Below are positions 32,701 to 45,574 of a DNA stretch of 64,000 bases, in pieces. Origin of the DNA: Pomphorhynchus laevis. Taxonomy: Eukaryota; Acanthocephala; Palaeacanthocephala; Echinorhynchida; Pomphorhynchidae. Position numbers and translations under genes: made by a program. The notes below the pieces were generated by a model. It worked only from the letters and a program-made list of their open reading frames with translations. It was not told the origin of the DNA and did no database searches. The number at the start of each line of letters is the position of its first letter. Positions within the stretch are counted from its first letter, which is position 1. The stretch covers positions 104,796-168,795 of the forward strand of contig WNNJ02000886.1 of assembly GCA_012934845.2 (NCBI GenBank), read 5' to 3'.

Positions 32701-34379
32701 TATCGATGTTACCTTATACATGGGATTTAAGCAACGTCCAGTGTCATTAAAATTTTCAATTGCAACGATAACACTACAGCATCAAAAGTTCAAACTTTTA
32801 AAGCTTTTGCCTAATGCCTAAAGGCAACAAGGTAGATTATGAGAGGTTATAAAAAATTAGAATTTGTGCTAATCTTAGTGACGCGACACATATTGTATGC
32901 GATTCATCAAATCTTTGCATCTTTATATCGATTTTATACGTTTTTTTTACAGAATTTAAGACATCCTTTTAATAGATAAATGATTTGAAATAGCCTCTAA
33001 AATAACTGATGCTGATCAATTTTTTAGTTCGGTATTTTGAAGCAAAATTAATAAAACATTAATTTATTTTAATATTTCGTCAGCTGCTGCTATCTAATTT
33101 AAAAAAGAGCGTGCAAATCTCTTAACAATTTTTCATTTTATATTCAACTGTAAGTAATCTCCACCTTGTCATTGTTTCATTCAGCTGTTAACGGAATGCT
33201 GAATTCGGTGACTTGCATGAAAATGAACAATAGATTTTTTGGGCTTTGTATTCTTGGACATTTGGCATATTGTATTTTTAGTACTTCGGTAACTGTTGAA
33301 GGCAAAAATCAATAAAAAAAACACAAATATAAATAGAAAGAAATATCAAAACAAAAAATACGATAGAGATTATAATAAAACAAGAAACAAAAATTAATAA
33401 AATTATAGCAAAATAACAATTTACAACATCATCGTAAAATATTCAATGTAATATCTACTTTATTATTCGGCATTCTATTATTACGATTTGTGCGAATGTA
33501 ATATGCTTCTAGTAGTTTTCTATCTAAGCAATTTGACATTGTTGTTATAGTAATTTTGTGATTATAACATTTAATCTTTTTATTATTTTCAAATCGTAAA
33601 ATATTACAATTTATAATTATTTAATTTTTAACCTTTTTAGCAAATCACTCATAAATGGAAATTTATAAAACGCAATCGATTTTAAAACGACATAAAATTT
33701 ATCAGGAAACAAGTGCCGAAATATTCATGTCTACTAAGACAACACTAGTTTTTATATTCCTTCGAGAATATAAAAACGTTTTATATATTTTATATATAAT
33801 ATAACATATATATACGTTCAATTACATGTATTTTTATGGGCAAAAGTTTTATTGGTTTGCAGGCAATAGCTACTTAATAAAACAATATTTTCAAATAATT
33901 TGTTTATATTTAAATTATAAACTAATTTATAAATTAATTCCACAAATAAAAAAGCTAAATTATTAGTTGTGCTCAGAGATATGTATTGTTATTTACTATA
34001 GTTTCAAACTTCAGTTATTTATGGCTTCCATAATTAATTGGTTTCGACTGCTCACAAGTTTAGCAGAATAAACTAATTTGCATCACAATCAAACATCAAT
34101 TTGTAACTGCATTCACAAATTTGCATTAGCAATCTTCCCGATCGTAATCTGTAGTCGTATATAAGAAATCGGCAATCGCATTTCGTGTTTAATTTAAGCA
34201 AACAAACTTGCTACGTAACAGATGAAATTATTAAACCAAGATTGCAAATTCGTCTTATCGAATCATCTGTCACTTATTTGTAAGTCGCTGGGTTCTTATA
34301 ATGTTTTTCTTATAGTCCTTATTTTTGAGCAGTTTACATTTTATCAAACAACTCGAAAAAATTGGGTAGGTGTGGTTTA
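32701..34379. other. Long AT-rich region without a recognised gene
   Basis: Includes an inverted tatat tract near 33790. No reading frame, RNA gene or element I can support. Confidence 0.4.
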
Positions 34380-34880
34380 AGAAGGTATTAATAATTTATT
34401 TAACTTGGTATATGCGTACCAGCTGCACGCTTACAAGTCCACTAACTAGCATAAGCAGCAAAAGTCACGGATAAATTAGTTAAATTGTTTAAATGGGATC
34501 GGATTTGGCGTTTGAAGCACGGCATCTAGGTTGATTGGCGTATATGAATGGGCAAATTATTCCACTAGAGGTAGACAAAATAGATATAGTAGTTTGGGAG
34601 ATGTAAAATTAGGGAATTACGAGAACGCAAAGAACAGTAAACAGAACGAGAATTATCAAAAAAAGGAAGGTTGAAAAATGAAGGAGTACGAAAAGTTATA
34701 AGGCGGAAAGCAATGATAAGAAGACGAATTTGAACACGAGAATAAATGGTAGGCAAATCAAGAGAAGCAAAATAATGGGATGTATGATCAAAACGACGAA
34801 GACGGAGGAGAATTCTGACGTCTGCGTTGACGATGCGTTGAAGTAGAAGAAGACCATTACAACACATCCTAACCCTCTCT
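34380..34880 (-). mobile_element. L2-like LINE, 3' fragment (divergent)
   Basis: The minus strand encodes LLLLQRIVNADVRILLRLRR, FDHTSHYFASLDLPTIYSR and VQIRLLIIAFRLITF, matching the corresponding LQRIF-N-SAVRVLLRLRRF region of the L2-like copies at 47100 and 52200. It ends in agcgtgcag and a taaataaatta tail, as the family does. Older than the 47-52 kb copies. Confidence 0.65.
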
Positions 34881-35814
34881 TGCCACCTTAAATGGAATTT
34901 AAGAGGGCAAGAGGGGGTTAAGGGTGTAAAATGGATAAAAGGGAGTTTTATCGGGTAAATGAGGCAAACGGGCTATGGGAATATTAAAGGAAGATTGATA
35001 TAATATGACAAATAAGAAAGTAATCTTTTTATGGGTGCGGAAAAACAAGTTTTTATATCTCCGGGGGGGACAGACATGAACCGTTATATCTTGAGTACCG
35101 TAGTGTGTTCGACTGCTGGAATTGTCGAGACATTTTCTATTATACATGCAGCTGGTTACAAATAGTTAATAAATAGTTAATAGTTACAAATCGTTCGTCA
35201 CATCCCAATACGTGTTGCGGGTTTGAAGAAATACTTTGAAAATGGCCCTGAGACTACACAAATTTTAATTAAACTTTTTATGTAAAATTATAAGGGTTGT
35301 TTACCATTATGGGATTTTTACCAAAGAAAGCTCTAGAATCATCTTAAATTTACGAAAATTATAAAATTTAATTGTTGAGTTAAAACTCGAATGTAGCTGC
35401 TTGAAAATAGAGGATTTACAATGTAATATATAATCAATATATAAGATGAGGCAAATATATGACCCCACTGCTATGTGTGGTTAAGTTTTGGTGACTTCCG
35501 ATCATTAATAAAATACGTGGTACACAATCTGTTTGATTGGTTCATAAAAATGCTGCGTTATAAAAATTCTTTTTAAGAGTAAGATATTTCCATTTTATAA
35601 TTTATTGTAAACATATGTAGCCTCAGTTAAATAATCTGATTTGTCTGATCAAATCATATTACTAAGTTAAAAACTATTAATATGACCTATGGCAGAAATT
35701 ATGAAATAACGTTTTGCTACTGCAATTTTTCTGCATTTTTTATTTTACTATAAAAATAAATCCAAACAAAAAATTGTCTACTTTATAAATCATAAAAATA
35801 TTATTAAACAATTT
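34881..35814. other. No gene recognised
   Basis: A minus-strand frame at 35147-34899 may extend the L2-like remnant but has no motif. The rest is AT-rich. Confidence 0.35.
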
Positions 35815-36050
35815 AAGGCATAAGTGATGAGTTACATTAATGCCCACGATGCACTTGTCTTCCTTCAAAACTCCATCAGCCTTCCGAAGATAGGATTCCT
35901 TCTCCGCTGCTCTTCCTGCTTTCGAAGCGGGAAACTTTTGGATTTCGATTTGGAAGTTCGCTGGATACTGAGTGCAGTTATGAGCATACACCTTAACGAT
36001 GATGCATGGATACAGGCTACAATCCCGAACTTGCCTCACTATCTTTGAAA
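35815..36050 (+). mobile_element. RT-element thumb fragment (RPDG tail family)
   Basis: Plus-strand 74-codon frame with YINAHDALVFLQNSISLPKI, LLRCSSCF and HLNDDAWIQATIPNLP. It matches the thumb of the RT family at 40450-43140, where the usual sequence is DALVLLKNS, then LRTS, then DDQWxQASLPV. An isolated short copy. Confidence 0.7.
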
Positions 36051-36770
36051 TTATGTTGCATATTGATATAAATGCTTACTTCATATCTTCATAAATTTTC
36101 CAAATTTATGAAGATAAAAAATAAAAAAAATATTTTATTTTTAAAAAATAAAATATAATATTTTTTATAAATATAAAAATATTCATTTTATATATTTATA
36201 AAAATTAATATATACTTTGTTTTTTTAATTGTTTGTCGTATTATTTTGTATTTTATAACAGTTTGGTAAATATTTTAAAGTCTGTTGATTTTTGATATTT
36301 TAAAATCAGTAATTTATTAATAGATAAAAATGGTGATGTACAATATTTCAATATAATCAATTAGCTGTGCTCGTTTCATGCATTAGATGTACTTATTTTA
36401 TATTATTTACGGCAATATTCCAATTAGAATCCGTTAAAAAATTATCTTAAAATAATCTCAACATATCATTCCATGCGGTATTTTTATCCTGTTGTGTAGT
36501 CCATTAGTTTTAATTTATTAAATGGTAATTAATCAAATGTTGGTTGACGATGCAGAGAGTAAATACAATTCTCATACTCTAATAATTATATATTTAGCTA
36601 TATTAGTAGTGATACAGATAATCTTTCAGTTTTGTATTAGTTTAATCAGCTTTATATATACTAATCAATTCAAATGCGCATTAATTTAAAAAATTACAAA
36701 AAATATAATTAAGTACTTAAACAAGCGATAAATAGTGCCAGGGTTGTTAAAAGGAATATTAAAATATTAA
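36051..36770. other. AT-rich spacer
   Basis: Very AT-rich (36100-36250 almost only A and T). Nothing supported. Confidence 0.4.
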
Positions 36771-37024
36771 ATCAGCTAACTGAGTCTACGTATTGTTATA
36801 TAATTATAAAATAAACAAAACATAATAATGCTAAATCAAAATTTAATAATTAAATAATAAAATTAATAATTGTTTTTAGATTTTCTATAATTTAAATCAA
36901 GTTAAAAAAATGAAATTTAAAATAAACGTCATTTTTATGAATTGACTAATAAATAACAGACGTTGTATCAGAATAAGAATTAGAGGTCATCACGAGGAAC
37001 TGCTATGCTATCAGGTTTCGGCCC
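36771..37024 (-). repeat. Dispersed repeat family, copy upstream of gene 5
   Basis: Complete reverse copy from atcagctaactgagtctacg to atgctatcaggtttcggccc, lying about 560 bases upstream of the acidic CxxC gene. Confidence 0.7.
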
Positions 37025-37585
37025 TGAAATATATGTATTTCAAAAAATATGTATTTTTTTAAAATACATATTTTTAAAAAATTCTATCAGGTAGAAAAAT
37101 AATGGATCGAACATATAGCTTGTGTATATAAGCATTTACATTTATGCTTAAATAATGTATATTCATTATCATTAATGTAAGTTTTCTTAACAAAAGTTCA
37201 CTTAAATCAGTCAAAATGAAATCACGGGTTTTCAACTCTGTTTTAAATTGGATCATTACAGTTTAGTAGTATACATTAGAATTATGGGTGATTGAATTCA
37301 ATCAATATAGGAATACCAGAAATGCGCAGATTCAACAATTCATTGCTATATTCCTAAAATGATTAGCAAATCTCTGAATTTGTACTTTATACTATGATTT
37401 TTTTATTAACTGTTCGACATATAAAATATTATAATGTCTTTCGTGAATTTATTAAACTCGTGTAAAAAATTATTCAATCATGAACATAAGCAACCGTAAT
37501 AAATTTTTGTACGAAATACTTGATAGTTAAGTGTTGAATGCTTTCTTTACAGATTCACTGAATTAGTCAATTTCAAGTTGAATAA
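37025..37585 (+). promoter_or_regulatory. 5' region of gene 5 with a degenerate duplicate of its start
   Basis: An AG acceptor (ttctttacag, ending 37552) lies 33 bases before the ATG, suggesting a 5' exon or trans-splicing. At 37216 a second ATG begins MKSRVFNSVLNWIITV and stops; it is similar in DNA and protein to the real start (MKSLSFSTVLNFL), so the first exon appears to have been duplicated. Confidence 0.45.
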
Positions 37586-38914
37586 ATGAAATCACTGAGT
37601 TTTTCAACGGTTTTAAATTTCTTATCGTCAATTGCAAGCAAATTTTATTCTTCCAACAGTCAGTATTACGTTAATGATGATTATAATGGCAATCGCAAAC
37701 GTCGACGTAGATACATCGAGCTATCAGACGATGACTCTATGTCAGCAGATAGCAATGACGCCCACGGCCGATATCGGATTCGCCGCCTTGACGACTTCAC
37801 CGACTGTAAACTAAACACGGATGTCGCTAATACGATCGAACCCTACGTCGAAAGCAGAGTTAGCCGCCTTTCAAGCAATGTCAATATGGTTGACGGCAAT
37901 GATATTGACTACATTAATGACGATTATGAAATAAAAACCAATGAAAATGATAACGAGGATGGAAACACATACAATGTAAACACATTTTCCGATGACGAAA
38001 ACGAAGGAAACACATACGACGCAAGCACAACTTCTGATAGTGACTATGATATTTATTATAGAAATAATGAATACGAAAATTACCAGGACGATGACCTTGA
38101 TATGGATTACATGGCTAACGACGAATATATTACTGATGACTCCACTGATATTGACCAGACTGAATATAATAATCACATCAGTAGTGTCAGTGTTATTGAT
38201 AGTCTTTCTGACAATAGCGATGATGATAATGATATTGAGCTTATTGCCGAAGATGACGATGATGAAACAGTGTGTAGGGATTTTGACTGCCGTGGTGATT
38301 TTGATGATCGCTCATGGGATGATTATTCATCCTCTGATGATTCTGGTTTATGGTCAGCCAATCATTCAGTCTCAACCGACAATACCTCTGATCAAAGTTT
38401 AGATCTTATCATTAACAATGAATCAATATTAACAACAATTGAAGATGGCGACCGTTTTAATGAACACAATGTTCTAAGCAGTGAAAATGCAAGTGCGCGG
38501 CCAGTACACAATCAAAATCAAGACCATATTCTTAACAGCAATGAATATATACGTGATTTTGAAGAAGTTACGTTTTGCAATCATTGTGGAGGTCCAACTG
38601 AAATATTCACCGTTGTCGATTACATACTTCGAATGTATGACATATTTTTACGTTTGGATAATATTCTTAAACAAAATGCAAATATTCGATCAACGCTATT
38701 ATCATCACCTTCGCTTGCAGCAAACCACAATGAATTTAGTGAGACAATTAATAATCTAATAGTCAGCCTTGATGCAATTTTGAATAAAGCAGCTGAAGCA
38801 GCTCAAAATACAAATATCCTGGAATATTACACATCGGTCTTATATAATTATACTGCAAGCAGATCACAGAGTACCGACTTACAGGATGAACCACTTAATT
38901 CTTCTACTGATTAA
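37586..38914 (+). CDS. Acidic CxxC-helix family protein, gene 5
   Basis: 442 residues in one open frame. Residues 1-35 are mildly hydrophobic, followed by a basic patch NRKRRRRY (possible nuclear signal). Residues 45-310 are extremely rich in Asp, Asn, Ser, Glu and Tyr, with an internal imperfect repeat of GNTY plus SD. The conserved module is FCNHCGGPTEIF (Cys331, Cys334) followed by the helix VVDYILRMYDIFLRLDNILK, then a second helix (ETINNLIVSLDAILNKAAEA) and a polar tail. Shares the CxxC, M-Y-D-x-F helix and disordered leader with gene 4. Function unknown; an acidic disordered partner-binding protein with a small metal- or protein-binding tail is an inference. A polyadenylation-like aataaaag follows the stop. 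Confidence 0.75.
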   Translation: MKSLSFSTVLNFLSSIASKFYSSNSQYYVNDDYNGNRKRRRRYIELSDDDSMSADSNDAHGRYRIRRLDDFTDCKLNTDVANTIEPYVESRVSRLSSNVNMVDGNDIDYINDDYEIKTNENDNEDGNTYNVNTFSDDENEGNTYDASTTSDSDYDIYYRNNEYENYQDDDLDMDYMANDEYITDDSTDIDQTEYNNHISSVSVIDSLSDNSDDDNDIELIAEDDDDETVCRDFDCRGDFDDRSWDDYSSSDDSGLWSANHSVSTDNTSDQSLDLIINNESILTTIEDGDRFNEHNVLSSENASARPVHNQNQDHILNSNEYIRDFEEVTFCNHCGGPTEIFTVVDYILRMYDIFLRLDNILKQNANIRSTLLSSPSLAANHNEFSETINNLIVSLDAILNKAAEAAQNTNILEYYTSVLYNYTASRSQSTDLQDEPLNSSTD

Positions 38915-39319
38915 AATATTTTCGATTTTCCCGAATAAAAGCATATATTAAAGAATATATGTTTTTTATATTTTTATATATGGATAATTATGATATATTG
39001 TAAGCTTACACAAACTGTCTAAATGTAATTTTACTCGATCGATGCAATAATCAAAATCTTTGATTTTTCGATGTTTCATTTTTAACAAATAAATAAATTC
39101 GAAATTGAAATCTAAATTGAAAAGTTGCCTTAATTCATAATATTTTCAGCCTTAACTCTCAACTGATTATAAACAAATAACCGAAAAGCAAGTAAATAAA
39201 ACTTGATATTATAAAACTTGAGATAAATAAAACTGATAATAAACTTGACATAAAATTAACATTAATTTTTTCCGTCTAAATTCATATAAAGAAAGCCAGT
39301 TTTGGTGAATTCATATGGT
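38915..39319. other. 3' flank of gene 5, AT-rich
   Basis: Nothing beyond the polyadenylation-like signal at about 38934. Confidence 0.4.
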
Positions 39320-40130
39320 TATCTCTCTCAATGCATGGAACTACTTAAAGTTCCGAGCACTGAAGCAGCATTTCCGATCTGTATTGCCTGGATTACGCGC
39401 TGGATCAGATAAGAGCCGGCTTGAGGGTATCCACAGTGACGGCGCAGTAATTTTACAAGCATTGAGAAGAACGATGATGCGTTCTGGCCCATCGCGGCCA
39501 ACGTCTCATTAGCGATTGGGCAGAAATTATATCATTGAATTCAATGGAAATATATTTTTGTCTTTTCCTGTCTTCGGCCTGGTTTGATACAATGACGGAT
39601 CCCACTATTGCTGAGGCTAAATGGCTGGCAGATAAGGGATCGAGGCAGGTGGAGTCCCAGCACATGGGTTGCCTCTCTGCCATGGAATCATTGTCACGCC
39701 ATCTGGGCGTTTGCCGTCAGATCTTGTTGGATAAAGCGGTTCGATACGGCTAGGAATACGGGATTTCCTGAGTGCGTATGCACTACTCGTATTGACCATA
39801 CTGTGTCGAGTATAACGGCCATCTAATCGGGGGCAGCTTAAGCCATGTGTGCCCTGCCTATCTACTTTTGTCAGCACGAGTGTGGCTGACAGACTGTGGC
39901 GCCGAGACGTAACGCGATGGATATACGTAACGTTTCGTCTGGCAATAGTGTCCCTACAGTCGATGATGGAAATGCTTGCATGAACGCTCCTGCGGCAGCT
40001 GATGACACACTAGTTAGACGGGCAAGTTCCGTAGGCTCCAAAGTCTTGTTTATTAAGTTGGTCAAGGTAGCAACGCTTAATGCGCGTGTCCAATCTTTTT
40101 GCGTGAAATGTCGATCTGGGATTGGTTAAG
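39320..40130 (-). mobile_element. RT-element C-terminal fragment (RPDG tail family)
   Basis: The minus strand encodes SAAAGAFMQAFPSSTVGTLL, DETLRISIALRLGATVCQPH, then KRPDGVTMIPWQRG, a W-D-S-T-C-L-D strand, SHLASAIVGS, KRQKYISI and a last helix QAIQIGNAASVL. This is the tail of a widespread invertebrate RT family; its D-G-K-R-P-D-G and D-x-T-C boxes could form a nuclease core (inference). Broken by frameshifts; the RT core is absent. It stands head to head with the larger copy that follows. Confidence 0.8.
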
Positions 40131-40449
40131 AAGCTGTGGCATCACTTATTATTGTCTGATCTCCTGGTAAACTATAGCAATAAATAAAACTGCTAATAAA
40201 TAGATATAAACTTGATATAAACAAAATTGATTATTCTTGGATTCTAAATATGTACATATAACTTAAAAGTTCTGAATATAATAAACTGATTACAATTGTA
40301 TCATTGGACAAGAAGATTAACAAGAGATTAAATAATACAATATGAACTTACAATTAACTTGTTACAATATATCATACAAATGTATCATTCAAATCTACCG
40401 GATCAAACGCGAATATCTCCGAACCAGGGATAACCGAATCATTGGGGGC

Positions 40450-43140
40450 AGAATCGATTGATCGAACAATGAGAGAATACAGAATGTACTCCTGATTCAG
40501 CTATGTTTCGGCGACGGAAACATACATTCCAAGCGTGCTGCGCTGTGGTTCCGATTATTTGCTGCTACAGAGTGGGCTTCTTCGGAAACATGGACTGGCT
40601 ATGGTCTAGCCTCGTATACAAGCGACATGTCTGAAATTGTGGAACGCATTGTGATGGTAGTGGCAAAGTTATTTGGTAGGTGACGAATGCGCTATTGAGG
40701 AGCAATATACGGATCGTTCGGCACATTCATCGTGCAGCGTGTGCCGCAGTAGCTAACGTTATGTCATTTCTCCTATCTGACGTTGTGTGCGATCAGTCAA
40801 ATGATGGACTCTGGTGAGGGGGCTGTTATGCGTTGTAAATGTGTGCTGATAGTTCCCAGTAAAACAAAAAAGACCACAAAAACAAGTCTTGTTAATCTGA
40901 TCAAGGAAAATGCAACTTGTTGTAAGGTGAAAGATCGCCTAACACGCGGTGATCCAGTACATCGACAAGCCATCACTTTAGCTCAACTGCTTTGTGATCC
41001 ACCAATGGTTACGTTTCAGTCGGTCACACTGGCTATCCTCTCTTTTCTGATTGCTTCATCGGGTGGTGATAATGGCTTGACACCACTCCATCTAAAGGAT
41101 CTGACGGCTCCATCAAGATGGGTCCCCGTAAAAAATTGGTCGAAAACCTATGCAAATTTTCTCGTTTAGTACTGACTGGGTTGGTTCCACGTGACGTGAG
41201 TAAGTAATTTTGCTCACACGTCTCATCTCGTTACGGAATAAGACATGCGGAATCAGACCAGTTGCATTCGGACGCGTTTTGAGATGGTTAGTTTCGAAAA
41301 TAGTGTGCTCGTCAATTACCGAAACTTTGGCTGAGCATTTTTTGCCCAATTAGCTAGATGTTGGTGTTTCTGGCGAACTGGAAACGACCACTTACGCTGT
41401 GCGATATTTGATCAAAGATGAATTGTCCGATAATCACGGACTCGTTAAACTATATTTTGAAAATGATTTTAATACAATAAGCTGAGATATAGTTTTAAAC
41501 TGTACAAAGGGGTATATTCCAGGCATTCTCTTCTCCCGCTTGTGCGATCATGCTACGCTCAACCAAGTCTATAATGGAAAATTGGCAAATTTAGTCAGAG
41601 ACAGACGTTCAACAAGGAAAACCTTCCGGCTCCTTGCTGTTTTTGCTATCTATTAATAATTTGGCTGTTTCATGTACAACCAGCCTATCCGTCTGATATC
41701 TCAATGACGATACAATTAGGGGAGACAATGTTACCTTGGTAAGATACGTCCATATTATATCTCAGAAAGTCGCTTCTATAGGACAAACTAAATTCCACTA
41801 AATGTGAGATCATCTCCCATGACCCAGCCGTTCAGTCTTCTCCTATCGATCCTATCGAATGCTGTAGTCGTAGATCCTGGAAATGCATATTTGCTAGGAG
41901 TGCCAGCCGGCGGAACTATCGTATTGTTGGACGCCGCAATGAGCATTAGCAACAGATGAGTTGTGTATAGCACGAAAACGCCCTTCCTGTTTAGCCCGGC
42001 AGGACCCTTTGTGTCTTCTACGTCGGTGTCTCGTCTTTTCTAAGATATCGTACATACTCCTATGCTGTCTTTGTTTTATGAGCAACCAATTGGATAATCA
42101 CGATGGCGAATTGCGTTCTTTACTATCGATCATCCAGAATTTACGGTTAATCGCACATCCCTGGCACCAGACAACTCTACCTATCAATCTCGGTGGGATT
42201 GGGCTATACCTTGCTAGCTAAACGGTAATTCCAGCATTATGTTCATCTCTGCCCAGACAAAACGATCTGATAGGGCGGTTGCTAGAGAAATGCAGTCTGA
42301 ATACGTAATGTAAGGCATATACGCTTTTCGCCATTGCGATTGAACAATGGTCGTCCAGCCAGTTGTCTCCAGGTCTGTCAAACCTAAACACTCAAAAAAC
42401 GTTGGGCCGAGCCACGACAGGTCTCGAAGTTTTAATGTCTACTACATAACTACTCAACAACGAGGGACAGATCCCGTTTGTTGGCAGTGCCTCCACCAGA
42501 GTCTGGAGCCTTTCTACAGGCATTGCCGGTTATAGCGGTTGGCATCCGCATAATCATTCAGGTGTCCATGGAGGACACAACTTTCACAATATCGATTGGC
42601 ATGCGACTGTAAGTTCCAATTGCTAAAGAGTTCACATGAGTTTGTGGCGACAAGTCAGATGCGTTTGGCCACCACGCACTATACTGTAAACAGGGCTAGG
42701 TAAGACACGCTCGCCATACAAAGATATACAAACTGCTGTCACAAGCGATCTGTAGCGCCGCAATTCCATGACGATTAGAGCCGAGCGGCCTTGCGCGTAA
42801 TGATGACAATCATCCCGATGGTTGTTCGTTAGTGACATGGATAGGCATCCTTCACTCGGTGTGGGATTACACTTGTCCAAACACCATGGCCGCTAGCTAC
42901 GCTATGCCTGCTGTCGCCGGTGCCAGAAAGGTGGCAGGATTTGCCGAAACACGAAAAACCGCAAACTATGGATGCATTAATCAACGAACATGCGAGTTTC
43001 GGCAAGTCGCAATCGAAACATGTAGCGCATACGGCCAAGCAACCAAAGCCTTTTAGCGGACTCTTGTTCGAAATGCTGAACAAGAGTCCGCTAGCTGTCT
43101 AGCAAGGAAACGACACTTACGTTATGGAGACAATGGGCGA
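40450..43140 (+). mobile_element. RT element of the RPDG tail family, nearly full length
   Basis: In order on the plus strand: a leader with CVLIVPSKTKKTTKTSLVNL (40840), the RT entry with SSGGDNGLTPLHLKDL (41060), a decayed RT core (41200-41700), a segment with SISLLVGPP-type thumb remnants, a piece with LRLIAHPWHQTTLPINLGGI (42140), RLLAVPPPESGAFLQALP (about 42480), CGDKSDAFGHHALYCK (42640-42690), the R-H-x-R-H box, LEPSGLARNDDNHPDGCSLV (about 42760-42830), and a tail with AASYAMPAVAGARKVAGFAE. About 2.7 kb, most of one unit, with many frameshifts and an unreadable catalytic box. GC-richer than its surroundings. Confidence 0.75.
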
Positions 43141-43690
43141 TAAAATCATCGAAACAGTTTTAATCGACTTGTGATTTTATTTTTCTGTATTTTTATTACT
43201 CTATTATTTCAATTATAAATATTTTCAACTTGATTCCTTTGTATCTCTATTTAACAACTTCTTTCTTATTTCGATATAAATAATAGAATCTAGCGTTAAC
43301 TACTTAATTTTTAATAAAACATATATTTTAATAAAAACAGATTTGTATAAAACATTATTTTTCAATGATTCTTTCAATATCCCGAGACTCGATCTTTGAA
43401 ATTTGTGCCAGCAAATATTTGTCGAACCGAAATGCAACATAAAGCTATTATAAATGATATAAGTATTAAAAAATGTCGAGAGGCAAAGCCGAGATATCAA
43501 GGTGACCTGAATTTCATATTTATTTTGCAAATGTAATGAAAATAAACCGTAGAAGACTTTATTCAGCAAAATCTATAACAAAGGTAGACACTGATACCAT
43601 TAGTTTTTCGAAGAGTTTTTATATCATAACAGTCACCTTCCTTCACGAATAACGTTCATCCAAGTATTTAGGTTTTCATCTATTACGCCG
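43141..43690. other. AT-rich spacer
   Basis: A minus-strand 89-codon frame at 43569-43300 has no recognised motif. It may belong to the gypsy relic that follows. Confidence 0.35.
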
Positions 43691-43699
43691 TTCATGCTG

Positions 43700-45560
43700 A
43701 CTTTGTATAGATTCCGGATTACGTAATCCGGAATCACGTTCGAACTTTGCATGATTCTGTTTCATTGTGTGTATTCAACATTAATTCACCATTCTTAATG
43801 TTTTAAGCCTATATGCTTTATCATCTTAATGTTGTACGTAAATATAGCAAAGCATCCCTATTGAAGCACTATCTACAAAGTCTTCATCCTTTGTTTGATC
43901 TGTATATCCGGATCAATATTGCCATATTCATTACCATCGTTTTGGAGTCATTGGGCTATTTTTCGAATAGATATTGTCGATTCATTTCCATTTTCGTCAC
44001 CTACTAAGGAATATTCTCCATTAGTATGTACGAGTTCTACTGACGAAATGAGTTCGATTTAAATAATTGATCCTGCTTTAACAAAACTGTTTCCGTTCTG
44101 TATCCATGAAGGCAGGATTGTGTGATTTTTTGAATTAAGCTTATACATGAATATTCTTTAGTAAAGAGTTTTCTGGAATTAGTGTTCAAGAGTGTTAACA
44201 ATTATGACAACACGAATGGCAAGATATGTTCCTCTTCGTTAGGATATTTTCAGTATGACTTTAACTTTAATTGAATTGTTATACATATTATGCCGACTAA
44301 ACGCTCTGCTTAATTTTCTAGCGGGTTATAAGGCGAAGATCGACTATATCCGACTCCGTTCGACGAAAGAATAGCGCGAAATTCTTTTGATTATAAATAC
44401 GATACCTGATCTGTACGAACTATTTATTGCTGGGTAACCAAATATACTGAATATTGGCTTCAGACAATTTATTAATGATAAGATGAGCAATCAAAACACG
44501 GAATAAGCAAAAGGAAATTGTGAGTATTCGTCCTTTATACAACACATTATGTGTCTATTATGACGGGTTGATTGTAGAGAGCCTTTAAAATCCATGTTCA
44601 ATTTTTTAATTTGTTGACTTGCTGTAATTACACTTGATTTGTCTGGCCTGCGGAATTGTGGCGTCAATTCTTTACGTATCCGGCATTGTTTAATTACTTT
44701 GATAACATCTGATTTGTCGAAATGAAGATTCTGCAGCTTTAAATAATGTACCATTCTTGCGATTTCCGGGTGACACAATAAAATATATTTTTTTGAGTTG
44801 ATCAGTGGATTTTAGCCTCACGCAAGACATGCTATGAATGACATTATATCAGCAGCGTTATTGCTGATTCTTGCTCGATATCCACTTTCATATTGATAAG
44901 ATACAAGTTTTAATTAACACCGTGCAATTTTATCGTTTTTTATTTTATTTGTGTGGCCCCGATCAAACATAAAGTTCACTTACCGTTAATCACTGATGAC
45001 CTTAAAATACCTTCCAAGAAAATAATGGCGCCGATATTGAATTTCACTGACACTTTCATGTGCTTTCTTTTCAATGCTAGATTGGTGTAAAACTCTTCGT
45101 GGTAAGGCTTTTGCGAATCATGCAATCGGCTTATTATATAAAGACTCCTCATGTGCTTGAATATGAAATGTACGTTTCGACGATCAGTGGTAAAACAGGT
45201 TGTAGAGTAAATAAAGTAGTCATTGATATTTCAATTTAAAAACTCTCGATACAAGTAATGTCTTCGTTCGAAATTGGATAGTCATAACATAATAAAGAAC
45301 GAATCTTTGCGGAAAATGAATAAATCCATTTATTGTAATATGCCAGTAAACATAGGAAGCTGTGCATTATCTTTTTATCGCTGTGCAGGATAATCCATTT
45401 AAAGTTCATTCGATCTGGGTCCGCTTTGTTTGAGCCTCGGCAAATACGATAGCCTATAATGTAATAAAATGTAACAAAACCTTCAATGTATTGAATTTCT
45501 TTCACTGTATAAAATTCATTATATACCCTATTTGAATAGCACAACTGGTTATTTATTATC
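43700..45560 (-). mobile_element. Ty3/gypsy fossil, minus strand
   Basis: A broken LTR-retrotransposon relic with recognisable stretches from the end of the reverse transcriptase (45236-45544) and from the integrase zinc-binding and core-entry region (44491-44778). Several breaks; outer limits uncertain and no LTR recognised. It is clearly diverged from the 17.8/57.6 kb pair and is therefore older or another lineage. Confidence 0.7.
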
Positions 45561-45574
45561 GGACAATATCTGTA

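Noticed and set aside
37871-38176. Hydrophobic minus-strand frame of 101 codons
   Set aside because: Complement of the Asp/Asn-rich codons of gene 5, which read as Ile/Val on the other strand.
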